The notes: a model not told the origin generated them from the sequence alone. A stretch of DNA of 64,000 bases from Flectonema sp. DT1601 (GCA_964019425.1 OZ025813.1:992001-1056000), one strand, 5' to 3'; positions 50,185 through 63,800 are shown, counted from the stretch's first letter. A program made the numbers and translations.

Positions 50185-50810
50185 CATCGATACCAACTGT
50201 TGATTTCTTATATTGCAACCAGGTTTGGCCGAACCCTATTCTCGTTTTTGCCAGTTTCAAGTTGCTTTCCATTTAATATTAGTATCAAGTTACCCCCCAG
50301 ATAGATACAAGAGATTTTTTTTTTTTTTTATTATGAACATGAAACTTAAAGTAACTACATTCCAGTCCTGCAAACTGGAATGACTCAGTCTCAACATTTG
50401 ACTGACTTACTTCTACACCATACTGGAATAGAGGTATATGGATTACTCTCGAAACCTAAATAGTTACTTTATTATACTAAGTTGCGATTCACCCTTAGTC
50501 ACTGTATTTAAAACTAATGTTAAATTGTCTTTATGTTTTTATGATACAACACAGTTGTAATTTTTACAAAATCGAACATACAACCTCCCCCCGATGTAAC
50601 GGGCTACAGGACATGGGGCGCTCAACCTGTAGTACGTGGCCCCCGAATCCCCATATTCGACAGCACATATGGGATTTTTTATCGATACCAACTGTTGATT
50701 TGTTATATTGCAACCAGGTTTGGCCGAACCCTATTCTCGTTTTTGCCAGTTTCAAGTTACTTTCCATTTAATATTAGTATCAAGTTACCCCCCCGATAGA
50801 TATAACTCAG
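50185..50810. repeat. dispersed repeat family B (copy 2) between two 125-bp direct repeats
   Basis: The core 50316-50593 matches 11159-11400. It is enclosed by two near-identical direct repeats, about 50188-50305 and 50679-50805 (ATCGATACCAACTGTTGATT ... TTAATATTAGTATCAAGTTA followed by a C run). This copy has an extra internal hairpin ATTCCAGT/ACTGGAAT (50369-50391) absent from copy 1. The stretch 50594-50675 between core and right repeat has no match in copy 1. Confidence 0.65.
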
Positions 50811-51282
50811 GACTACTCTTAGTTAGTATCTCGTTTGTCAATATTCTATTGTAGAACTGTGTTAGAGGGTTACATGATTAACCATGTTGTTGATGTCATG
50901 AGTTTGCGGAGAAGGGCAAACGTAACGAATAGGAACAAGACTGATGCCGTCTACTCCCCCCCCGCTACCATAGTGAATCCGGATTAAATAAAAATTTATG
51001 GTCGCTATGTGAACTATTTTTCACTAAAGACTTTCTTTTTAAGCAAGGGAACCTTGCTCTCCGCTTCCCCTTCTCCTCATTAACTAAGCAAAATGAGGAA
51101 ACCGATTTTTTCATTTTTTTTTTTTCCTATCTGCCGAAAAGCAATATTTTTATTCTAGCGGCAGAACTTTATTTGATCGCAAAAAAAAAAAAAAAAAAAT
51201 CCTTCGGAGAAGCAGAATTATATATCTTTTTTTTGTTTTGTTTGTCCCATTCATTATTTGCTTGAAATAATATAGGGAATTT

Positions 51283-51380
51283 CAGCACCTTTCGGTGGGC
51301 CACAGTTAGCTTTGCTTCGCCCAACAAGTTAGACTTGTTGGGCAGAATTCATGAACTAGCTGTGCGTGTCGAAGGTTCTG
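51283..51380 (+). ncRNA. candidate structured RNA with nested stems
   Basis: Three nested helices can form. The outer pairs CAG and ACCTT.CG (51283-51294) with CGAAGGT and CTG (51370-51380). The middle pairs CACAG (51301-51305) with CTGTG (51360-51364). The inner is a perfect 11-bp hairpin, GCCCAACAAGT/ACTTGTTGGGC (51319-51343). An alternative local hairpin CACC-TTTC-GGTG overlaps the outer stem. No known family was recognised. It may be an RNA gene, a spacer element of the downstream gene or chance. Confidence 0.35.
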
Positions 51381-51844
51381 TTGACGTCTTTTTGTGGCGA
51401 AGAATGAGTCACAGCTCTAAGTAGTTTGTCTGATGTTAGACGCAGGCAGTTTATTCCCTCATTTTTTATGGAAAACTTGTTTTTCCCCCCACTATTTATT
51501 TTTTTATCCTTGAAACCCCAAACTCAAACAACGAACGGAAGCGCAAGCAATTAGAAAGCACAGCTTTTAAGTATCAACAACATGGGCAACTTATATTCTA
51601 TTTGGGAATTTTGCAAACTTTCACTCGCCTTGATGATATCTTTCTGAGGTATTATCAAGATCGCGGCTATGCTTTTCGACATTGTACTGACTCAGGTAAT
51701 CTTGTTGATTATTAATCGTTATTTTCCTTCAGGTTACTTCCCATCAATAATAATAATAATAATATTTCTTTACCTCATCTAATAGGAATTTTGTATTAAA
51801 TATTTATTTTTCGTAATCAGTTCAGGACATGTAAGAAGAAGAAC
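51381..51844. other. spacer and leader of the giant gene
   Basis: No gene is seen. (AAT)n lies at about 51747-51763 and an acceptor-like CGTAATCAG ends 24 nt before the ATG. Confidence 0.5.
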
Positions 51845-54800
51845 ATGAAACCATGGCGCGTGGTTCCATTAGTTCTACTGCAGGCTGTGATCGGATCCAC
51901 AAACTGCATAGATCCAGAAACTGGGAGACCTTGCAGTCCCCAAGTATTAGGTTCTCCATATTACAAAGGCTCTCCTGACTATAAGGATGCTCCAATACAT
52001 GATACAGGATCGCCTGTTTCATCACCAGCTTATCAAGATTCTCCCCAGGGCAAGTTTGACAAGACACCGCAGGGTCAGCATGTAGACACTCCCGAATTTA
52101 AAAGTTCACCTCAGTTTGCGCAGTCACCTGAGAGCCAGTCCAAGACACCTGAAAACCAATACATGATGTCACCTGAATTCAAGGATACTCCCCAAGGGAA
52201 GTTCGATAAGACCCCGCAAGGTCAGCATGTTGACACTCCCGAATTCAAAAGCTCACCTCAGTTTGCACAGTCGCCTGAGAGCCAGTCCAAGACACCTGAA
52301 AACCAATTCATGATGTCACCTGAATTTAAGGATTCACCGCAGGGTAAGTTCGATAAGACACCTCAGGGTCAACACGTAGACTCTCCCGAGTTCAAGGCTT
52401 CACCAGAGTACATCATCTTCTCACCTGAGAGTCAGAATCTGAGTCCTGAACATCAACACATGAATACACCTGAGTACAAGGATTCTCCGCAGGGTAAGTT
52501 TGACAAGACACCTCAGGGTCAACACGTAGACTCTCCAGAGTTCAAGGCTTCACCTGAGTTCTCGCAATCACCTGATGGCAAGGCTCTAACACCTGACAAT
52601 CAATATCTTGCTTCTCCTGAGTATAAAGATTCACCGGATTTCTTCATCACCACTCCAAGAGGACAGCAGGTAGGATCTCCTGAATACAAGGATTCCCCTC
52701 AAGGTAAGTTTGATAAGACACCTCAAGGTCAGTTCGTTGACACTCCTGTGTACAAAGATTCTCCTGCTTTCCTGAAATCGCCTGCTGGTCAAGCACTAAC
52801 TCCTGAAAACCAATATCAGGCATCACCTGAATACAAAGACTCACCTGATTTCTTTATTACGACACCGAAGGGTCAGCTAACAACCACTCCTGAATACAAA
52901 GACTCTCCGCAGGGTAAGTTCGATAAGACACCTCAAGGTCAGCACGTAGACTCTCCCGAGTTCAAGGCTTCACCAGAGTACATCATCTTCTCACCTGAGA
53001 GTCAGAACCTGAGTCCTGAACATCAACACATGAATACACCTGAGTACAAGGATTCTCCTCAAGGAAAGTTTGACAAGACACCGCAGGGTCAACACGTAGA
53101 CACACCCGAGTTCAAGGCTTCACCAGAGTTCTCGCAATCACCTGATGGCAAGGCTCTGGCACCTGACAATCAATATCATGCTTCACCTGAGTATAAAGAT
53201 TCACCGGATTTCTTCATCACTACTCCAAGAGGACAGTTGACAACGTCACCTGAATACAAGGATTCCCCTCAAGGTAAGTTTGACAAGACACCGCAGGGTC
53301 AGATCGTTGATACTCCGGAATACAAGAATTCACCAGTGTTCTGGAAGTCACCTGCTGGTCAAGCACTAACTCCAGAGAATCAATATCAGGCATCACCTGA
53401 ATACAAAGACTCGCCGGATTTCTTTATTACGACACCGAAGGGTCAGCTAACAACCACTCCTGAATACAAAGACTCTCCGCAGGGGAAGTTTGATAAGACA
53501 CCACAAGGTCAGCACGTAGACTCTCCCGAGTTCAAGGCTTCACCAGAGTACATCATCTTCTCACCTGAGAGTCAGAACCTGAGTCCTGAACATCAACACG
53601 TGAATACACCTGAGTACAAGGATTCTCCTCAAGGAAAGTTCGATAAGACACCTCAGGGTCAGCAGGTAGACACACCAGAGTTTAAGGCTTCACCTGAGTT
53701 CTCGCAATCACCTGATGGCAAGGCTCTGTCACCTGACAATCAATATCATGCTTCTCCTGAGTATAAAGATTCACCGGATTTCTTCATCACCACTCCAAGA
53801 GGACAGCAGGTAGGATCTCCTGAATACAAGGATTCCCCTCAAGGTAAGTTCGATAAGACTCCTCAAGGTCAGTTTGTTGACACTCCTGTGTTCAAGGATT
53901 CTCCTGCTTTCTTGAAATCGCCTGCTGGACTATCTCTGACCCCAGAGAATCAATATCAGGCATCACCTGAATACAAAGACTCACCTGATTTCTTTATAAC
54001 GACACCGAAGGGTCAGCTAACAACCACTCCTGAATACAAAGACTCTCCGCAGGGGAAGTTCGATAAGACACCACAAGGTCAGCACGTAGACACACCCGAA
54101 TACAAGGCTTCACCAGAGTTCATCATCTTCTCACCTGAGAGTCAGAACCTGAGTCCTGAACATCAACACATGAATACACCTGAGTACAAGGATTCTCCGC
54201 AGGGTAAATTTGACAAGACACCGCAGGGTCAACACGTAGACACACCCGAGTTCAAGGCTTCACCTGAGTTCTCGCAATCACCTGATGGCAAGGCTCTAGC
54301 ACCTGACAATCAATATCATGCTTCTCCTGAGTATAAAGATTCACCGGATTTCTTCATCACCACTCCAAGAGGACAGTTGACAACGTCACCTGAATACAAG
54401 GATTCCCCTCAAGGTAAGTTCGATAAGACTCCTCAAGGTCAGATCGTTGACACTCCGGAATACAAGAATTCACCAGTGTTCTGGAAGTCACCTGCTGGTC
54501 AAGCACTAACTCCTGAAAACCAATATCAGGCATCACCTGAATACAAAGACTCGCCGGAATTCTTTATTACGACACCGAAGGGTCAGCTAACAACCACTCC
54601 TGAATACAAAGACTCTCCGCAGGGGAAGTTCGATAAGACACCTCAAGGTCAGCACGTAGACTCTCCCGAGTTCAAGGCTTCACCAGAGTACATCATCTTC
54701 TCACCTGAGAGTCAGAACCTGAGTCCTGAACATCAACACATGAATACACCTGAGTACAAGGATTCTCCGCAGGGTAAATTTGACAAGACACCGCAGGGTC

Positions 54801-57800
54801 AACACGTAGGCACACCCGAGTTCAAGGCTTCACCTGAGTTCTCGCAATCACCTGATGGCAAGGCTCTGTCACCTGACAATCAATATCATGCTTCTCCTGA
54901 GTATAAAGATTCACCGGATTTCTTCATCACCACTCCAAGAGGACAGCAGGTAGGATCTCCTGAATACAAGGATTCCCCTCAAGGTAAGTTCGATAAGACA
55001 CCTCAAGGTCAGTTCGTTGACACTCCTGTGTTCAAGGATTCTCCTGCTTTCTTGAAATCGCCTGCTGGACTATCTCTGACCCCAGAGAATCAATATCAGG
55101 CATCACCTGAATACAAAGACTCACCTGATTTCTTTATCACGACACCGAGGGGGCAGCAAATCAATACCCCTGAATATAAAGACTCACCTCAAGGAAAATT
55201 TGATAAGACACCACAAGGGCAGTTTGTTGACACACCTGAATACAAGTCATCTCCTCAATTCGCTTTGTCACCAGGAAGTCAATCACTCACACCTGATAAT
55301 CAGTACCACGAATCCCCTCAATACAAAGACTCACCAGTTTATTTCGTAAAAACACCTGAAGGGAAGTTAACCACTACACCTGAATACAAAGACTCTCCGC
55401 AGGGTAAGTTCGATAAAACTCCGCAAGGTCAGCACGTAGACTCTCCCGAGTACAAGGCTTCACCAGAGTACATCATCTTCTCACCTGAGAGTCAGAATCT
55501 GAGTCCTGAACATCAACACATGAATACACCTGAGTACAAGGATTCTCCGCAGGGTAAATTTGACAAGACACCGCAGGGTCAACACGTAGACACACCCGAG
55601 TTTAAGGCTTCACCTGAGTTCTCGCAATCACCTGATGGCAAGGCTCTGGCACCTGACAATCAATATCATGCTTCTCCTGAGTATAAAGATTCACCGGATT
55701 TCTTCATCACTACTCCAAGAGGACAGTTGACGACGTCACCTGAATACAAGGATTCCCCTCAAGGTAAGTTTGACAAGACACCGCAAGGTCAGATCGTTGA
55801 CACTCCGGAATACAAGAATTCACCAGTGTTCTGGAAGTCACCTGCTGGTCAAGCACTAACTCCAGAGAATCAATATCAGGCATCACCTGAATACAAAGAC
55901 TCACCTGATTTCTTTATTACCACACCACGAGGACAGTTGACGACTTCTCCTGAATACAAGGATTCCCCTCAAGGAAAGTTTGACAAGACTCCTCAAGGTC
56001 AGTATGTTGATACACCAGAATTTAAGAACACCCCGTCCTATGACAAGTCACCGGAATCCTTGGCTGCTACTCCTGAACACCAATTCCTGCAATCGCCTGA
56101 GTACAAAGACTCACCTGATTTCTTTATTACAACACCGAAGGGTCAGCTAACAACCACTCCTGAATACAAAGACTCTCCGCAGGGGAAGTTCGATAAGACA
56201 CCTCAAGGTCAGCACGTAGACTCTCCCGAGTTCAAGGCTTCACCAGAGTACATCATCTTCTCACCTGAGAGTCAGAACCTGAGTCCTGAACATCAACACA
56301 TGAATACACCTGAGTACAAGGATTCTCCGCAGGGTAAATTTGACAAGACACCGCAGGGTCAACACGTAGACACACCCGAGTTTAAGGCTTCACCTGAGTT
56401 CTCGCAATCACCTGATGGCAAGGCTCTGGCACCTGACAATCAATATCATGCTTCTCCTGAGTATAAAGATTCACCGGATTTCTTCATCACTACTCCAAGA
56501 GGACAGTTGACGACGTCACCTGAATACAAGGATTCCCCTCAAGGTAAGTTCGATAAGACACCTCAAGGTCAGTTCGTTAACACGCCCGTTTTTAAGAATT
56601 CTCCCGACTTTTTCGATTCACCAGCTGGTCAATCTTTGTCTCCCGAAAATCAGTATCACGGAACTCCTCAGTACAAGGATTCACCTGATTTCTTTGTAAC
56701 CACACCAGAGGGAAAGCAAACTACTTCACCTGAATACAAGGACTCTCCGCAGGGTAAGTTCGATAAGACACCACAAGGTCAGCACGTAGACTCTCCCGAG
56801 TTCAAGGCTTCACCAGAGTACATCATCTTCTCACCTGAGAGTCAGAACCTGAGTCCTGAACATCAACACATGAATACACCTGAGTACAAGGATTCTCCGC
56901 AGGGTAAATTTGACAAGACACCGCAGGGTCAACACGTAGACTCACCCGAGTTCAAGGCTTCACCTGAGTTCTCGCAATCACCTGATGGCAAGGCTCTGGC
57001 ACCTGACAATCAATATCATGCTTCTCCTGAGTATAAAGATTCACCGGATTTCTTCATCACTACTCCAAGAGGACAGTTGACAACGTCACCTGAATACAAA
57101 GATTCCCCTCAAGGTAAGTTCGATAAGACTCCTCAAGGTCAGTTTGTTGACACTCCTGTGTTCAAGGATTCTCCTGCTTTCTTGAAATCGCCTGCTGGAC
57201 TATCTCTGACCCCAGAGAATCAATATCAGGCATCACCTGAATACAAAGACTCACCTGATTTCTTTATAACGACACCGAAGGGTCAGCTAACAACCACTCC
57301 TGAATACAAAGACTCTCCGCAGGGGAAGTTTGATAAGACACCACAAGGTCAGCACGTAGACTCTCCCGAGTTCAAGGCTTCACCAGAGTACATCATCTTC
57401 TCACCTGAGAGTCAGAACCTGAGTCCTGAACATCAACACGTGAATACACCTGAGTACAAGGATTCTCCGCAGGGTAAATTTGACAACACACCTCAGGGTC
57501 AACACGTAGACTCACCCGAGTTCAAGGCTTCGCCTGAGTTCTCGCAATCACCTGATGGCAAGGCTCTGGCACCTGACAATCAATATCATGCTTCTCCTGA
57601 GTATAAAGATTCACCGGATTTCTTCATCACCACTCCAAGAGGACAGCAGGTAGGATCTCCTGAATACAAGGATTCCCCTCAAGGTAAGTTTGATAAGACA
57701 CCGCAAGGTCAGTTCGTTGACACTCCAGTATTTAAAGATTCCCCGAGCTTTTTATCATCTCCTCAGGCTCTCAGTTTCTCTCCTGACAACCAGTTCATGA

Positions 57801-60800
57801 AAACTCCTGAATACAAAGATTCTCCTCAATTCTTTATAAGTACTCCTGAGGGTAAATATACTAACTCACCTGTGTACAAGGATTCCCCTCAAGGAAAGTT
57901 TGACAAGACTCCTCAAGGTCAGTATGTTGATACACCAGAATTTAAGAACACCCCGTCCTATGACAAGTCACCGGAATCCTTGGCTGCTACTCCTGAACAC
58001 CAATTCCTGCAATCGCCTGAGTACAAAGACTCACCTGATTTCTTTATTACAACACCGAAGGGTCAGCTAACAACCACTCCTGAATACAAAGACTCTCCGC
58101 AGGGTAAGTTCGATAAGACACCTCAAGGTCAGCACGTAGACTCTCCCGAGTTCAAGGCTTCACCAGAGTACATCATCTTCTCACCTGAGAGTCAGAACCT
58201 GAGTCCTGAACATCAACAAATGAATACACCTGAGTACAAGGATTCTCCTCAAGGAAAGTTTGACAAGACACCGCAGGGTCAACACGTAGACACACCCGAG
58301 TTCAAGGCTTCACCTGAGTTCTCGCAATCACCTGATGGCAAGGCTCTGGCACCTGACAATCAATATCATGCTTCTCCTGAGTATAAAGATTCACCGGATT
58401 TCTTCATCACCACTCCAAGAGGACAGTTGACAACATCACCTGAATACAAAGATTCCCCTCAAGGTAAGTTTGATAAGACACCTCAAGGTCAGTTCGTTGA
58501 CACGCCCGTTTTTAAGAATTCTCCCGACTTTTTCGATTCACCAGCTGGTCAATCTTTGTCTCCCGAAAATCAGTATCACGGAACTCCTCAGTACAAGGAT
58601 TCACCTGATTTCTTTGTAACCACACCAGAGGGAAAGCAAACTACTTCACCTGAATACAAGGACTCTCCGCAGGGTAAGTTCGATAAGACACCACAAGGTC
58701 AGCACGTAGACTCTCCCGAGTTCAAGGCTTCACCAGAGTACATCATCTTCTCACCTGAGAGTCAGAATCTGAGTCCTGAACATCAACACATGAATACACC
58801 TGAGTACAAGGATTCTCCGCAGGGTAAGTTTGACAAGACACCTCAGGGTCAACACGTAGACTCTCCAGAGTTCAAGGCTTCACCTGAGTTCTCGCAATCA
58901 CCTGATGGCAAGGCTCTAACACCTGACAATCAATATCTTGCTTCTCCTGAGTATAAAGATTCACCGGATTTCTTCATCACCACTCCAAGAGGACAGCAGG
59001 TAGGATCTCCTGAATACAAGGATTCCCCTCAAGGTAAGTTTGATAAGACACCTCAAGGTCAGTTCGTTGACACTCCTGTGTACAAAGATTCTCCTGCTTT
59101 CCTGAAATCGCCTGCTGGTCAAGCACTAACTCCTGAAAACCAATATCAGGCATCACCTGAATACAAAGACTCACCTGATTTCTTTATTACGACACCGAAG
59201 GGTCAGCTAACAACCACTCCTGAATACAAAGACTCTCCGCAGGGTAAGTTCGATAAGACACCTCAAGGTCAGCACGTAGACTCTCCCGAGTTCAAGGCTT
59301 CACCAGAGTACATCATCTTCTCACCTGAGAGTCAGAACCTGAGTCCTGAACATCAACACATGAATACACCTGAGTACAAGGATTCTCCTCAAGGAAAGTT
59401 TGACAAGACACCTCAAGGTCAGCATGTAGACTCTCCAGAGTTCAAGGCTTCACCTGAGTTCTCGCAATCACCTGATGGCAAGGCTCTGGCACCTGATAAT
59501 CAATATCATGCTTCTCCTGAGTATAAAGATTCACCGGATTTCTTCATCACCACTCCAAGAGGACAGTTGACAACGTCACCTGAATACAAGGATTCCCCTC
59601 AAGGTAAGTTCGATAAGACTCCTCAAGGTCAGATCGTTGACACTCCGGAATACAAGAATTCACCAGTGTTCTGGAAGTCACCTGCTGGTCAAGCACTAAC
59701 TCCTGAAAACCAATATCAGGCATCACCTGAATACAAAGACTCGCCGGATTTCTTTGTAACGACTCCAAGAGGACAGTTGACGACTTCTCCTGAATACAAG
59801 GATTCCCCGCAGGGTAAATTCGATAGGACACCTGCTGGGCAGTTTTTTGACTCCCCAAGTTTCAAAAATTCTCCGTCATTTGCACAATCACCGGATTCGC
59901 TTTCACAAACACCTGAAAACCAGTACTTACAAACGCCTGAATACAAAGACTCACCTGATTTCTTTATTACGACACCGAAGGGTCAGCTAACAACCACTCC
60001 TGAATACAAAGACTCTCCGCAGGGGAAGTTTGATAAGACACCACAAGGTCAGCACGTAGATTCTCCCGAGTTCAAGGCTTCACCGGAGTACATCATCTTC
60101 TCACCTGAGAGTCAGAACCTGAGTCCTGAACATCAACACATGAATACACCTGAGTACAAGGATTCTCCGCAGGGTAAATTTGACAAGACACCGCAGGGTC
60201 AACACGTAGACACACCCGAGTTTAAGGCTTCACCTGAGTTCTCGCAATCACCTGATGGCAAGGCTCTGGCACCTGACAATCAATATCATGCTTCTCCTGA
60301 GTATAAAGATTCACCGGATTTCTTCATCACTACTCCAAGAGGACAGTTGACAACGTCACCTGAATACAAGGATTCCCCTCAAGGTAAGTTCGATAAGACA
60401 CCTCAAGGTCAGATCGTTGACACTCCGGAATACAAGAATTCACCAGTGTTCTGGAAGTCACCTGCTGGTCAAGCACTAACTCCAGAGAATCAATATCAGG
60501 CATCACCTGAATACAAAGACTCACCTGATTTCTTTATTACCACACCACGAGGACAGTTGACGACTTCTCCTGAATACAAGGATTCCCCGCAGGGTAAATT
60601 CGATAGGACACCTGCTGGGCAGTTTTTTGACTCCCCAGTTTTCAAAAATTCTCCGTCGTTTGCGCAATCACCGGATTCACTTTCACAAACACCTGAAAAC
60701 CAGTACTTACAAACGCCTGAATACAAAGACTCACCTGATTTCTTTATTACGACACCGAAGGGTCAGCTAACAACCACTCCTGAATACAAAGACTCTCCGC

Positions 60801-63800
60801 AAGGAAAATGGGACAGAACTCCTCAGGGAAAACTGGACGATTCGCCTTTGTACAAGTCTTCACCGGAATACATCATCTTCTCACCTGAGAGTCAGAACCT
60901 GAGTCCTGAACATCAACACATGAATACACCTGAGTACAAGGATTCTCCTCAAGGAAAGTTTGACAAGACACCGCAGGGTCAACACGTAGATTCACCCGAG
61001 TTTAAGGCTTCACCTGAGTTTTCGCAATCACCTGATGGCAAGGCTCTGTCACCTGACAATCAATATCATGCTTCTCCTGAGTATAAAGATTCACCGGATT
61101 TCTTCATCACCACTCCAAGAGGACAGTTGACGACGTCACCTGAATACAAGGATTCCCCTCAAGGTAAGTTCGATAAGACACCGCAAGGTCAGATCGTTGA
61201 CACTCCGGAATACAAGAATTCACCAGTGTTCTGGAAGTCACCTGCTGGTCAAGCACTAACTCCAGAGAATCAATATCAGGCATCACCTGAATACAAAGAC
61301 TCACCTGATTTCTTTATTACCACACCACGAGGACAGTTGACGACTTCTCCTGAATACAAGGATTCCCCTCAAGGAAAGTTTGACAAGACTCCTCAAGGTC
61401 AGTATGTTGATACACCAGAATTTAAGAACACCCCGTCCTATGACAAGTCACCGGAATCCTTGGCTGCTACTCCTGAACACCAATTCCTGCAATCGCCTGA
61501 GTACAAAGACTCGCCGGATTTCTTTATTACGACACCGAAGGGTCAGCTAACAACCACTCCTGAATACAAAGACTCTCCGCAGGGGAAGTTCGATAAGACA
61601 CCTCAAGGTCAGCACGTAGACTCTCCCGAGTTCAAGGCTTCACCAGAGTACATCATCTTCTCACCTGAGAGTCAGAACCTGAGTCCTGAACATCAACACA
61701 TGAATACACCTGAGTACAAGGATTCTCCGCAGGGTAAATTTGACAAGACACCGCAGGGTCAACACGTAGACACACCCGAGTTTAAGGCTTCACCTGAGTT
61801 CTCGCAATCACCTGATGGCAAGGCTCTGGCACCTGACAATCAATATCATGCTTCTCCTGAGTATAAAGATTCACCGGATTTCTTCATCACTACTCCAAGA
61901 GGACAGTTGACGACGTCACCTGAATACAAAGATTCCCCTCAAGGTAAGTTCGATAAGACACCTCAAGGTCAGTTCGTTGATACTCCGGAGTACAAGAACT
62001 CTCCAGATTTTTGGAGCTCTCCTGAGGGGCAGGCGATAACACCTGAAAATAAATATATGCAAACCCCCAAATACAAAGATTCTCCTCAATTCTTTATAAG
62101 TACTCCTGAGGGTAAATATACTAACTCACCTGTGTACAAGGATTCCCCTCAAGGAAAGTTTGACAAGACTCCTCAAGGTCAGTATGTTGATACACCAGAA
62201 TTTAAGAACACCCCGTCCTATGACAAGTCACCGGAATCCTTGGCTGCTACTCCTGAACACCAATTCCTGCAATCGCCTGAGTACAAAGACTCACCTGATT
62301 TCTTTATTACGACACCGAAGGGTCAGCTAACAACCACTCCTGAATACAAAGACTCTCCGCAGGGGAAGTTTGATAAGACACCACAAGGTCAGCACGTAGA
62401 CTCTCCCGAGTTCAAGGCTTCACCAGAGTACATCATCTTCTCACCTGAGAGTCAGAACCTGAGTCCTGAACATCAGCACATGAATACACCTGAGTACAAG
62501 GATTCTCCTCAAGGAAAGTTTGACAAGACACCGCAGGGTCAACACGTAGACACACCCGAGTTTAAGGCTTCACCTGAGTTCTCGCAATCACCTGATGGCA
62601 AGGCTCTGGCACCTGACAATCAATATCATGCTTCTCCTGAGTATAAAGATTCACCGGATTTCTTCATCACCACTCCAAGAGGACAGTTGACAACATCACC
62701 TGAATACAAAGATTCCCCTCAAGGTAAGTTTGATAAGACACCTCAAGGTCAGTTCGTTGACACTCCAGCTTTTAAGGATTCTCCTGCTTATGATACGTCT
62801 CCTGATTGGGTAGCTGTGTCTCCGAAGCAGCAGTACTTAGGATCACCTGAGTACAAGAATTCTCCAGATTACTTGATTACAACACCTCAAGGACAGTTAA
62901 GTGCATCACCTGAATACAAAGATTCTCCTCAAGGAAAGTGGGACAAAACACCGCAAGGACAATACGTAGACACTCCCGAGTACAAGGCTTCACCAGAGTA
63001 CATCATCTTCTCACCTGAGAGTCAGAACCAAAGTCCGGAACATAAATATACGAATACACCTGAGTACAAGGATTCCCCTCAAGGAAAGTTTGATAAGACA
63101 CCAGCTGGTCAATACTACGATTCCCCTGATTATAAGATTTCCCCAGACTTCAGTAATTCTCCTGCAGGACAAGCAATGTCTCCATTAAATCATTACCACA
63201 CTTCACCTGAATATAAAGATTCACCTGATTTCTTTATAACAACACCAAAGGGTCAATTAACTACTACTCCAGAGTATAAAGATTCCCCTCAAGGAAAGTG
63301 GGATAGAAGTCCTCAAGGTCAATATGTTGAATCTCCTGATTTCAAGAATTCTCCAAACTATGATGTCAGCCCTGAAGCGAAGTGGAGAAGTCCAGAAGAG
63401 GGTTTTAAGAGATCACCTGAATACGTGTTAAGTCCAGAATACTATGCGAGTACTCCTGAAGGTAAGTTTGCAGCGTCTCCAGAGTTCAAGGATTCACCTC
63501 AAGGAAAGTTTGTAGACACCCCGTTAGGTAAATACGATGACAGCCCAGCCTTTAAGAGTTCTCCCTCGTATTACGACAGCCCTGATTGGAAGCGTCACCT
63601 TCCAGAAGAAGATAATGACGACACAAGTCTAATTTGGTTAGTTCCTGTCTTACTTTCTGTTGTTGCCTGCTGTGTTCTCATTATTTTTCTCGTCTGGCGC
63701 CGCAGACGCAGACTCCAGAACCAGGCGAAGTTGCACAAGGCCACTCAGGAATTCTTAGTTGACGTTGAAGGAGAGGTTTGTTTATTTTATTCTTCTGTTG

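Noticed and set aside
52000-63560. Regularly spaced repeats that could be mistaken for a CRISPR-like array or assembly duplication
   Set aside because: The repeats keep one reading frame for 11.9 kb, with module-wise protein periodicity and divergent edge units. They are coding repeats, though the exact copy number depends on assembly.
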